Assembly: GCA_016081115.2 (NCBI GenBank)
Contig: JABTTQ020001482.1
Location: 1-64,000 of the forward strand
Length of the DNA stretch: 64,000 nucleotides
Reading direction: 5' to 3'
From: Rehmannia glutinosa
Lineage: Eukaryota > Streptophyta > Magnoliopsida > Lamiales > Orobanchaceae
In this document: piece by piece, positions 47,901-59,040 of the stretch
How positions within the stretch are numbered: position 1 is the first letter of the stretch
Layout: each line of letters begins with the position of its first letter
Position numbers and translations under genes: made by a program
The notes under the pieces: generated by a model
What the model was told of the DNA's origin: nothing
The model's input: only the letters and a program-made list of their open reading frames with translations
Database searches by the model: none

Positions 47901-48142
47901 TTTAATATAACACTCTTAATTTAGTCTAAAAAATTCTAACATCTTATAATTTAAGCTGGGTTTCCACTAACTCTTAGTATTTGTGGCCCGTAATTTACTT
48001 GGTTAAGAATAAAATTAAATATAATAAAAATCTTAAATATAAATACAAGATTATTATAAAGAAATTTGATAATTGAGGTATTTCATACAAAATAAAAGAC
48101 TAGTACATGATTTACAATAGTCAAAATTTTCGGGGTTTTACA
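44904..48142 (-). repeat. 5' LTR of the LARD
   Basis: It begins TGTCACGCCC and ends GGGGTTTTACA. It is slightly longer than the other LTR because of an insertion around 47475-47510. The context suggests it contains the promoter, but I could not place a TATA box with confidence. Confidence 0.92.
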
Positions 48143-50109
48143 CATTTTCAATCCAAAATGCCGATAAATAAAACCATGCTTGCTCTATGTATATGAACAC
48201 TCAATAAATACTAAAATATATTAAAATCTCATGAATAATGCACTTGTCCCCAACACCCTCAGAATTGTTAAATTTAATAAGTAACTCTTTGAATTAAATG
48301 TTATAATACATCATATCCATAAACCACATGTGCTTATCCTCTTGAATTCCTATACATATTCAACTACTTTTGTCGCACATAGGAAACTCTCAACTGAAAT
48401 TAATATACGATATAATGAATCTGTAAATAATATATATTTGATTATCATAAAAAATATATATTAAATAAGATATTTCAAAATAAGTAACTTGTCGTTGTAA
48501 CATGTGAGGTGGTTTAAAGATGCGTACCGTGCTTGAAATGCGAACACCTGAACACTTAAAGATGAAGATGCCATTATTGGGTAAAAAATATTATTTTATT
48601 TTGAAATTTGTGAGTAACATTATATTAAACAAAAATAATGATACGTACAAGAAGAGTGAAAGGCTCTCATACTAATTTTTTTGTTAAGTTGCTCTCATAT
48701 TTCTTAAGAGGTCCGTAAAAGGATGGTTATTTTCTTTGCATAAGCATAAATGTAATTTACTGTAGGATATATGATATTCAAATAAAAACTACTAATTATT
48801 ATGGATATATGATCATGATACATTTTTTTTTGTTTACTTATTTCAGACACGATTGACCGACTTTAGTAAATATTAATTTTGAATTGCATTTTACTAAATA
48901 TAGTTAGTGGTGTAGTTTTGGACAGTGAAAAAAAGGTGATAATATTTCTATTATATTATTTTGAAAAGATTCTTGATGTGTTAACCAAATTCATTTTTAT
49001 AACAAATGATATTTAACAGTTAATATATCCACCAAAATCTTTATTCTGGTTTTACTAAAAATACCAATTGAAAATGGAAAATAATGTCAGGCACCAAACA
49101 CGTGTGCAACTAAAAAATTTGCAGTATCTAGTTATATTTTTAATTGAATTTGAAAAATACTATGCGATTATAATTAGCACGACGTTTAGGAAAAACAATT
49201 GAGAAAATATTACTTAAGAGTAAAGATTTATCAGTCTAGAAATTTATTACCTTACAATAAAAGGACAACAATTTGGTCAACGAGATAATTTTTCTAAACT
49301 GTATACAACTCAAAATGGACAACAGTGTATTACATTTCAGAAAACATCTTATTGAAATATTTTTTCATTTGACGAGGAATGCCACTTGGATGAGTAATAA
49401 ATTGACCACTCACATATTTTAACAAAGTTTTTGTCCCTTTTGTACGATTAATATTGAGAGAAGCAAGTAATCAACTGAACATGCGTATTAAATTGTTATA
49501 TATAAATTAATTGTGTGATTAATTGAATCATTATTATCTTAACAAGATTAAAAGACAAACTGATTTTTTTTTTCTCTTTTTACCAAAAGTTCTATTTGAG
49601 AAAATGGTACAAAAATATTTGACTACTCAAAATTATTATATATATTTCTTTCATTCCTCGATACTCCACACAATTTCAAACTTAATCATAACTTAAGAAA
49701 TATTCTTGCGTTTGGTTGAATAATGGAGCTTCATTGTATGGGGATTGAACATGTGATTTATTTTAAATAATGTTATGTTTTTTTATTCTATAGATTTCAA
49801 GCAAGCGACTTTATGATTTTTAATTGCATCTTTCGAGGTTTAGGAGTGACACGATATTCGGTATGGTTAGGAGGATAATCCAACAAAAATACTTTATGTT
49901 TACTTAAACTTCGTTTAATAAGGGCTTAGAGGTGCTGTTATCGGAAGAAGAGATGAGATTTTTAGTTTTTTGCGTTTTTTAAAGATCGTATTGCATGTAC
50001 GTGTAATATATTTCTTTAAGTTCATCTATAAAAGAAAATATATTATTATATTGTATTTCAATCCGAAAATAATTTCTTATATCTTTTGAATATTTTCGCT
50101 TTACCTTCT
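48143..50109. other. AT-rich DNA without recognised genes
   Basis: No reading frame, repeat array or RNA gene that I can support. Confidence 0.6.
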
Positions 50110-50794
50110 TAATAGGGTGATACTATACATGACACCGTCCTAAGGTGCATATTGAAACGTATAAACCAAAGCAGAAAGAAGGCAGATGCAAAGATACTTA
50201 CAAACTCAAAAAAAGTTCATCTAATTTGAAGTTCGGTTTCTTTAGACGTATGAAAGTAGAGAAATATTCATATGATACATTTCTATATTTTTTTATATGA
50301 TTTCAAATCGTTTGATGAGATTTTAAATCTTCCTCACGAAATGCATATTTTTCTATAGGTACGTGGATTGTTAAATTATTATTTTTTTCTAGGGTATTGA
50401 TGCTAATGGTAACATATAGTTGATTAGTTCATTTTTTTCCTGAGTTGTCAATATCGCTGACCACAATTATTTTATTACAAATGTCATAGGAAAAGTAGTG
50501 GTCATTCAACCACCCTGCAAGATCTCTAAAGGAGAGAAGGTTATGGATATCATTCTTGAGAGTTTAGTGTAAATATATGTTAATTGTATATTTTATTTGG
50601 ATAGTACATATTTTACATATTCCTTAATTTATAATTATATAAATTAATTAATTTAGATTACTTGATTCAGAGGGACAAGATTTATGTGTACTCTGCGGGA
50701 TGAATTCATTGATAAAATACTCTCATATTTGAGTGATGATTATGCTTCGCCTATTATTGTTGCTCTACATTTTTGTTGGGTCAAAGAATATAAA
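50110..50794 (+). pseudogene. RPA1/DUF223-like OB-fold gene fragment
   Basis: Short blocks in order resemble the plant RPA70-like (DUF223) family, which binds single-stranded DNA and is abundant both as host genes and in Helitrons. They are GDTIHDTVLRCILKRI (50115-50162), FDEILNLPHEMH (50311-50346), VIGKVVVIQPPCKISKGEKV then MDIILES (50483-50566), and after an AT-rich intron-like gap MCTLRDEFIDKILSYLSDDY then ASPIIVALHFCWVKEYK (50684-50794). Intervening stretches look like introns, but stops (for example at 50441-50443) and a frame offset near 50670 indicate decay. No Helitron helicase or terminus is visible nearby. The LTR at 50942 lies just downstream. I judged this by eye; it could be an isolated OB-fold of another protein. 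Confidence 0.55.
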
Positions 50795-50941
50795 GGTTAT
50801 ATTAATATGATTAAGCTTTTTCATTGAAATACTTGAATGTATTATGTATTCTAATGATTAATTAACAGAAGAGGTACATGTTACAAACATTTATAATGTG
50901 ACTAAGACAATTGTAAATATTTAATAGATTATTAATACATT

Positions 50942-52274
50942 TGTTAGGAAAATTTATGTATAGATTTTGATGAAACCATGTAAAACTTAGATTAGGAAGT
51001 TGACACCCCAATTCAAATGTAATTCAACTTGTAATAGATAGGATTCTATGAGCTGAGTCAAAGGCAGCCAAGTTGAATATTACAAGACTCGACTGAAGAT
51101 TGAAGAAGGAAGACCCAGTTATGAGGCAGTTGAGTGAAGGATAGAGAAATATCAGTAAAGTTGCTAGAAGGCTATTTCTGTTAGCTGACAGACAGTTAAG
51201 TCGTTCCTAAAAGATTAGAGCTGACTCAAGAAAGAGGGGTAAAGCAGCTGTCAAGTCAAGTCGACAGTGATGGATCCGTTGCACAAAAGTCAAGAACATT
51301 ACTAATTAGAGTAATACATCCATGCTACCATATCTAAAGGAATGAACCAATGGGAAGCACTGAGCGTGTGTCAGGACCTGCAAAGCTGCACACTTCATTA
51401 AAACGAGAAAATGTCACCATCACTTGCTGCAGATCAAGAAAAGATAGGCCAACGACCAAGAAATGCAGTTTGAAAAATGTGTTTATCTCTTCAATAGACA
51501 TATTTTCAAACATGCACTATAAAAGGCTGAGGATTCATTTGAGATAAGGTAACAAATGACCCAGATTATCGAGCATACAAGCATTCAAGCAAATAACCTG
51601 CAAAATATCTCTCAAGCATTCAAGAAAATCCACAAGCCTAAATTGGAAGGAAATCGATCTAACACACTCAGTGAAGGAAAGACAACTTCATCAGTTGAAG
51701 AGGAAAACTTGTTATCAAGAACAAGGGGTTTACTCTCCAAGGTTGAAGGAGGTGTAGTAAGGTTCCAGATCGAACCAGAGTTTTGAACCTGTTGGAGGGC
51801 TAAGTGATCAAGTCCAAAGGTTTGAAGGAAGCTGAAGTAGTAGGGCAGCCGTCTTGTGAAGAAGCTGAGTCCCAAGAGCAGCTAGCTGTGTGATCAAAGC
51901 TGACTTGGACTGATAACCATTTTGTTACCAAGTCAAGTTACTTAGTGGATTCCTGTATGGCTTGGACAAGAGTGGATTAGAGGAATTACCCCATCCTCGA
52001 ACCACTATAATTGCTTGTGTCCATTTACTTTCAGCACACTTACTTTCTTGCATTATCTTTATATCTGCTGATAGCTAAATTGCTTAAGTCTACTGATAAT
52101 AACTCTGCTAAAATAAGTGTTGAAAAACGTATTCTAAAACTAAGGGTGAAAGTCTTCCACTGTTAAAGACCAAGTCAACTACTACTTTATAGTGTTAGCT
52201 GAAAACAACTAAGTTATACTATCAACAGCTCAATCGAGTCTGTTGAGTGGGTAACTTTGCTATGTAAGCCAATT
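50942..52274 (+). repeat. Truncated LTR of the element 1 family, + strand
   Basis: It starts TGTTAGGAAAATTTATG and aligns with the LTRs at 16341 and 53510, including the TATA box (51518-51525). It stops at 52274, about 130 bp short of a full LTR, where an inverted LTR copy begins. No internal element sequence is attached on the left, so it is a solo LTR or the edge of a larger nest. Confidence 0.85.
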
Positions 52275-53509
52275 TGTAGGTCCCAAGGGCTGTGAGTAAG
52301 GTTTAGAAGGGGGGGGGGTTGAATAAACCTTACCAATTTTTCGATTTTAGAACTTTTAAGATTATTACAGAGTTAACTCAAACAGATGTGTCCTTGAGGG
52401 ACAACTAAGTTGCATATTCAGCAGAGTTAGCCACTCAACAGACTCGATAGAGCTGTTGATAGAATAACTCAGCTGTTTAACCTGAACTTGAACTTGGTTG
52501 TGTTGGTTTTATCAGCAGAAGACTTAACACCCTTTGAATTGTTTTAAGCTTGTTTTAACACTTGATTTTAGCACTTGGTTAATAATCAGTTGGATAGCAA
52601 ATATGAGTTTATCAACATATATGATGTAAGTATGCAGTAATGTAAATGTGCTGAAAAATAAATGACACAGTTGATTTTTATAGAGGTTCGAAGATGGGGT
52701 AATTCTTCTAATCCTCTGTTCTCCAACTTCTGTAGGACTCATTTATGTAATAGATTTGTTTATAAAGTGGTCAAAGTTCTAGAGACAACCTTGGTCACAC
52801 AGCTGGCTTCTCTTCCGACTCAGCTTCTTCACAGGGCAGCTACCTTGCTACTTCAGCTCACTTTCTCAAGCTCTTGGATTTGATCACGAAGCTCTCCAAT
52901 AACTTGATACTGGTTCGACCTTGAACCTTCCTACAATCCTCCTTGGAAAGTAGACCCTTTTTGATTCTTCAAAAATTTCCTCTTCAACAGATTTGAAGTT
53001 GTCTTTCCTTCACAGCTTGTGTTGGATCGATTTTCTTTGAGTTTCAGGCTTGAGGATTAGCTTGAATATACTTGAGAATATTTCAGGTTAAGAGCTTGAA
53101 TATTGCTTGCTTGTTTGTGGTTCAGGTTACTTTTTCTCAATGAATTTCCTCATCATTTTATAGTGAACTTTTGAAATTTTGCCCGTAGAAGAGATAGGCT
53201 AATTTCAAAAGTCACTTGTGTTCGTTGTCTTGTCTTGTTGCAGTCCTTGATGTTGACATTTCCTTGTATTTAATGTCTTGCGATGCAAAAGCATTTCGAC
53301 ACAGTGCGATGCTTCCCATTGGTTTGTCCCTTTTGCACACAATTGGAACTAACACTTTATCTTTGACAACTTTAACATGTTACCATTCTGAGTAACATTC
53401 TTGACTTTCATCAACGGATCTCATTCGATTGTGTTGACTTATTTGCAATCTTTTATTCCCTAGGTGACTTGAGTTAGCTTCCAATCCTTGGATGACTCAT
53501 CTGTCACTT
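52275..53509 (-). repeat. Truncated LTR of the element 1 family, - strand
   Basis: It starts TGTAGGTCCCAAGGG, the exact inverse of the LTR end (CTTGGGACCTACA at 55034-55045), and runs inverted to 53509. The inverted TATA box is at 53154-53162. It lacks about the first 290 bp of the LTR, where element 2 is inserted. A run of about nine G lies near 52309. Confidence 0.85.
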
Positions 53510-55045
53510 TGTTGGGAAATTTGTTTAATAGATTTTGATGAATGCCATGTAAAACTTAGTGTAGAAAGTTGGCACCCCATTTTCTTTGTAATTTGTATTG
53601 TAATATATAGGGTGTATGAGTGAGTCAAGTTAGCTATGCTGGATATACAAGAAGTCAATCAAGGATCGGGATGAAGACTCATTGTGAAGCGGTGAGTATG
53701 GGAAAAGGAGGAAAAGATAAGAACTCGAGTGAAGGAGTATCGGCTATGATCTGACTATGTGAAGTGTCGATCAAGTCAACTCAAGATAGCCAAGTCTCAA
53801 GTTGAAGTGACGAGATGAGTCATCAAATGATTGGGGGCGACTCAAAGTCACTCGGGGAAGTTAAGGAGGCTGATCAAGTCAAGACAAATGAAAAGAATCC
53901 GTTGCACAAAAGTCAAGAATATTACCTAAACAAGTAATACTTCCATCTTTGAAATGTCTTAAAGTGCTCTTTCCCGATCGAGAAGTGTGCAAAAGGAATA
54001 AACCAATGGAAAGCATTGCACCTTGTGTCGGACTACGAAAAGTGAATGTTCAGCTAAATGTCAATATTTGCAACAAGACAAGCCAACGAACAAAGTGACT
54101 TTTAAAATCGGCTATCTCTTCAACTGATTTTTGAAAGTTCACTATAAAAGGTGATGAATCACTTTGAGAGGAGGTTGCAACCACGAACATTCAAGCTATT
54201 ATTCGAGTTTGTAACTTGCAAAAATATTATCAAGTTATTCAAGCAAATCCTCAAGCCTAAACTTGAAGGAAATTGATCCAACACACCAAGCTATGAAGGA
54301 AAGACAACTTCAAACTATTGAAGAGGAAACTTTTGAAGAATCAAAAGGGGTCTACATTCTAAGGAGGACTGTAGAAAGGTTCAAGCTCGAACCAGTCTCA
54401 AGTTATTGGAGGGCTTCGTGATCAAATCCAAGAAGCTTGAGCAAGTGAGCTGTAGTAGCAAGGCAGCTGCCCTGTGAAGAAGCTAAGTGGTCACGAGAAG
54501 CCGGTTTGTGTGACAAAGCATCTCTAGACTGAGTCCCAAAGGTTCAAGTCAGCTGTGTGATCAAGACTTGTATCTGGACTGATAACCACTTTGTACTCTG
54601 ATCAATACTTGGTGGATTCCTCTAGGAGTTGGAGATGAGGGGAGTAGAAGAATTACCCCATCTTCGAACCTCTATAAAATTTATTGTGTCATTTACATTT
54701 CAACATTTAATTTACGCATATCATTTTTGTCTCTTTGATAATTTGCTATCAACTCGATAATTAACAAAAAGTGTTACAACAAAAAACTCAAATTCAAGGG
54801 TGTTAAGTCTTCCGCTGAAAATCTCATCACAACCAAGTTAAGGTTTAGACTAAACAACTAAGTTATTCTATCAACAACTCAATCGAGTGTTGAGTGGCTA
54901 ACTCTATTTGGTTAACTAACTTAGTGTCCATCAAGGACATAGATGTGTATTTAACTCGTAATATTTTAAAAGGACTAAATTCAAAAAGTTGGTAAGGTTT
55001 ATTCAACCCCCTTCTAAACCTTACTCACACCCCTTGGGACCTACA
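53510..55045 (+). repeat. 5' LTR of element 2
   Basis: 1536 bp from TGTTGGGAAATTTG to GGGACCTACA. It is the only full-length copy of this LTR family in the window, and the reference for the others. TATA box at 54143-54150. Confidence 0.92.
54143..54150 (+). promoter_or_regulatory. TATA box in element 2 5' LTR
   Basis: CACTATAAAAGGTGATG; conserved in position with the other LTR copies. Confidence 0.65.
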
Positions 55046-55047
55046 AG

Positions 55048-55062
55048 TGGTATCGGCGGTTG
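55048..55062 (+). other. Primer binding site of element 2 (altered tRNA-iMet type)
   Basis: TGGTATCGGCGGTTGG, two bases after the LTR. The usual form reads TGGTATCAGAGC; here CAGAGC appears as CGGC, which would weaken tRNA pairing if real. Confidence 0.7.
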
Positions 55063-55165
55063 GTTCATTGAGCTTTCGCAGTTCTTGAACTAGATCTCCA
55101 ATCTTTCAAAGAAACTTTTAACACTTGTTCTTTCAAAAGGCCATTTTAAAAACAAAGTTATTATC

Positions 55166-57183
55166 ATGGAAGCAAATTTGACACGCATTTCAATGTTCAC
55201 CATTGAAGAATTTGATATTTGGAAAATACGTATGCGGGCTCATCTATCGACTTTACATGATGAGATGTGGATAGTGATAGAGAATGGGCACCTGCAAATA
55301 ATGAAAGTAAGCAATTTGCAAGGAGGATTCTTTGGTGAGGAAGGTCTGCTCTTCCTAGACCGACTATGGTTGAAAAGCCAAGAGCCGAGTGGACAAATGA
55401 TGATAGAAAAAGATACAACCTTGACAATGTGGCCAAGGATATACTTTACAAGACTTTGGACAAAGCCATGTTCAACAAAGTCAAATTTGCAAGACTGACC
55501 AAAGAAATGGGATAAATTAACCTTCATTTGTGAAGGATCCGAGCAAATTAAGGAAAACAAATTATCTGTTGTTGTTCAAAAATTTGAAAACTTTAAAATG
55601 CTTGCGAGGTGAAACAATGGACCCGTGGATGCTAGATTCACTGAAATTACAAATGAGCTCTCAAAGACTTGGGAAAGAATACACACATAAGGAAATGTGT
55701 ATGAAAATACTAAGGAGCCTCGGTGAGTGGGAAATGAAGACCATGGCTCTAAGGCACTCGATGGACCTATCAAAAACATCCAATCATGAACTATTCTCGG
55801 ATCTCAAAGCTTATGAGTTTGGTGAGAAAAAAGGATCAAAAGGAGATAGTGTACCCAAAACAACTGCACTCATAGTCAAGGAAGGAAAGAGAGTGAGACC
55901 AAAGAAATCATAGACCAGGAGGAAATTGCCTTAATGGTTAAAATATTCAACAAGAACTACAAAAGAAACAAAGGTGAATCCTCAGAAGGCATTCATCTCC
56001 TCCAAGTCAAGGAAGATATGCCACCAAAAGAGAGCCGAGTATAAAAGGCCGAATATCAAAGAGCCGACAACCCAAGAAATGAGAGAGTGATCAAAAGTTG
56101 AAAACTTGTGTTATAATTACGAGACAACTAGGACACTTTGCTATTGACTATCCATATCATTTAGTCAATAAATACGGGGAATGAAGAAGAAAGAAAAGTC
56201 TTTGAGAAAGAAGGCAAGAAAAGAAAAGAACAATGTTGGGCATTGAGCTATTTGATACATCTATGTCAAAAGAAGCGAGACTCGAGAGTAGTGAAGTGAC
56301 TACTCAAGTGACTCGAAGAAGAAGCTTTAATTTGTCTAATGGCTAAAGAACAAGATCAACTGACCAAGAAGATGAGGTACACTCTAACTCATCTCATTCG
56401 CATTCCCAGTGATAGTGATTGTGACACACACTTCATCACCCACTGATCTTTATGATTCATTAGGCAAAATGATGAAAGACTTTGAGCACATTAAATCCTT
56501 ACACTCACTATTAAATGAGGAAAACAGCCAACTCAAAAGCCAAAACTCACAGCTAACTAAGGAGCTGAGTACTCTAAGTCACATAGCTGATGAGAACAAA
56601 GAGATGAAGGCTAAAAATGCTAAATTAACAACAGAGATAGTTGCTAGAGAAAAGAGAGAAAATGATCTCAAAAATGTGATTGCTTAATTCACAAAGGCAT
56701 CTAAATCATTGGATGACCTTATCATGAGCCAAAGAAATGTGGAGACAAGACAGGCATAGGATTCAATTCCTTTGTACATAGTCAAACTCCAAGAGTGATC
56801 TTGGAAAAAGGATCTTCAAGTAATGAAGCATCTCAAAAATCCAAAACACCAAATGTTGCACACAAATTCATTCCAAAGCACAATCACAAACAAAGCGGCC
56901 TTGGATATAAAGGAAAAGGAAAACAACTTGATTGAGTATCTTTGAGAGGACAGCTGAGAAGAAATCCAGCAGAGTTCCTCAGCAAAATCCAAACAGGAAG
57001 TGCTCTGTGAAGAAGAAACAGAGCTACCAAAATCCCCAGAAGTTCTATCAGAGGAACACAAATGATGGGAATGGTAGAAACTACCCAAGTCAAGCTGATT
57101 GGAATAATGTGAAATATCAGCCAAGACCTATGGAATACATGCCAAAATGGCAAAGACCTAGAACTCAGCAAAGGTCATTCTAA
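55166..57183 (+). pseudogene. Element 2 gag (broken)
   Basis: The ATG at 55166 opens MEANLTRISMFTIEEFDIWK, a typical Copia gag start with the conserved Trp region. Further gag pieces lie at 55530-55913 (ELSKTWERIHT-like sequence in another frame; MDLSKTSNHELFSDLKAYEF). A degenerate zinc knuckle lies near 56106-56155, where RQLGHFAID is readable but the last Cys codon is changed and the frame shifts. A coiled-coil-like block follows (56409-56687; LNEENSQLKSQNSQLTKELS), then a Lys/Gln/Asn-rich RNA-binding tail (56932-57183). As in the Sirevirus-like element, gag is long and includes a coiled coil. Multiple stops make it non-functional. Confidence 0.78.
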
Positions 57184-57477
57184 AGGAAACATAACTATCA
57201 TCAGCACACATATGCACCCAAGCACTACACTCAGAGATATCACCATTACCCAAAGAAGGCAATTGCTAAAACACATACACAGGCATACAGACGAAAGAGA
57301 CAACTGTATGAACCCAAAGCCCCCAAGCAATTTGACAAAGTGAATTATAATTATGGCACAAATAGATGGCAACCTCTTAGAGTCAAATCATTTGGCTACA
57401 GGTTGGTTGGATCATCTTACAACACTAACCCCTCAGAACCCAGACAAGTATGGGTACCTAAAAACTAATTTCCTTGA

Positions 57478-58079
57478 TTGCAGGTTCAAGGAACAACTGA
57501 GTGCCAAGGAACCTGGTACATGGATAGTGGCTGTTCCAGACACATGATAGGAAACAAGAAAATTTTGACAAAATTCAAGGAGATTAGAGGCGCAAAAGTC
57601 ATATTTGGAGGAAATGAAGTTCGGGGAAATAAGAGGCCTTTGGATCCATCAAGAAAAATGGATTAGAGATCACATATGTTGCATACGTTGAAGGCCTCAA
57701 CTTCAACTTGTTAAACATCAGCCAACTCTGTGAGAAGGGCTATAATGTTGGATTCAATATGGGAGTATGCCAAATCAAAGACACTGAATCAAATGAAGTA
57801 GTGTTGCAAAGATCTAGACAAAAGAACATGTATGTGATAGATTGATCGACTGCCACACCAAGCACTTGTCTGCTAGCAAAAAGTATAGCCGAATCAAGTT
57901 GGCTGTGGCATAAGAAGCTGAGTCACCTGAATTTCAAGACAATTAACAAGCTTGCAAGGAGTAATCTTGTAGAAGGATTACGGACTCGGTGTACAAGAAA
58001 GAAAATATTTGCGATGCATGCGGATGGGAAAGTAGATCAAATCATCATTCAAAAGAAGTTTAGTCCATCCTCAACAAGA
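57478..58079 (+). pseudogene. Element 2 protease and pre-integrase domain
   Basis: WYMDSGCSRHMIGNKK near 57517-57565 is the Copia aspartic protease active-site region. The stretch to 57666 carries the protease body, then a stop. Near 57890-57960 SWLWHKKLSHLNFKTINKL is the pre-integrase start, in line with the first bases of element 1. Several frame changes separate the pieces. Confidence 0.82.
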
Positions 58080-58914
58080 ATTTTGCATCTATTGCATATG
58101 GATCTATTTAGTCGATTGAGCCAACATAAGTGGAAAGAAATACACTCTAGTAGTGGTGGATGATTATTCAAGATATACATGGACAATCTTCATGTGTAAA
58201 AAAAAGAAGGAAACTTTTGCGAAGTTACCCCAGCTGATGAAAAGAGTTCAAAATGAGAAGAGTCAAACCATCATAAAGATAAGATCTGATAGAGGAACTG
58301 AGTTTGTCAATGGAATAATAACTCAGTATTGTGTTAAAAATGGTATTACTCACGAATTATCTGCGGCAAGCAAGGACTCCTTGTGAGAATGGAGTTGCGA
58401 AAGAAGGAATATAACTCTCAAGGAAGCGACAAGGACCATGTTAGGTGAACGGGGTTGCCTAAAATTTGGGTCAAGCTATCAATACGCATGTTATACTCAA
58501 AATAGATGCATGATAAATAAACAGCTGACAAAGACTCCCTATGAAATTTGGACAGGAAGAAAGCCAAATGTTGGGTACTTTAAAATATTTGGATGTAAAT
58601 GCTTCATCCACAACAATGGGAAGGATAATCTAAACGCTTTTGATGCTAAAGCTGATGAAGGTATCTTCTTATGATACTCAGCTGAAAGCAAAGCCTATAG
58701 AGTGTTGAACAAAAAGACAATGGTCACAGAAGAGTCTATCCATGTGGTGTTTGATGAACCCAATGTAAATGGAGAAGATATTGAGGAGTTAGCTGATAAG
58801 CTAAATCGGCCAACTATGCAGAAGAGTCCTTATGTTGAAGCTGAAGCTGGAGTAATTAATCAAGGTGAAGATGAGATAGCTGAATCTCAAAAGACAGTGG
58901 AAAATGCTGACTAA
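58080..58914 (+). pseudogene. Element 2 integrase (broken)
   Basis: The frame 58153-58386 holds MVDDYSRYTWTIFM and KIRSDRGTEFVNG, the first integrase blocks. The QNGVAER-type block near 58385-58420 is disrupted in both frame and residues. The C-terminal part (58438-58674) keeps TPYEIWTGRKPNVGYFKIFG and ADEGIF, and 58702-58914 corresponds to element 1 836-1036. Breaks near 58380, 58440 and 58673 inactivate it. Confidence 0.83.
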
Positions 58915-59040
58915 GTGATGATGATAGAGCTGCTCAAGATAACAGTATGCAAGACATCGAACCAACTAACTTACTCCGACGATGTGAGATGGCCGAGAGA
59001 CCATCCACGAGCTAGTCATTGGAGATGTAAGAGATGGTGT

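Larger units (their letters stand above)
38381..48142 (-). mobile_element. Large non-coding LTR retrotransposon derivative (LARD), Tekay/Del-like ends
   Basis: Two long direct repeats, 38381-41568 (3188 bp) and 44904-48142 (3239 bp), start TGTCACGCCC and end TTCTACA or TTTTACA on the + strand. On the minus strand a primer site TGGTATCAGAGC (44899-44888) lies next to the right LTR, and a polypurine tract AGGAGGGGAGGA (41580-41569) lies next to the left LTR. So the element reads right to left. Flanks TATTT and CATTT agree in four of five bases. The 3.3-kb interior has no retroviral motif in any frame. The primer site, LTR ends and polypurine tract resemble chromovirus (Tekay/Del) Gypsy elements. 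It must depend on other elements to move. Confidence 0.88.

Noticed and set aside
52275..53509. Possible gene in the 73-codon frame at 52662-52883
   Set aside because: It lies fully within the inverted LTR copy.
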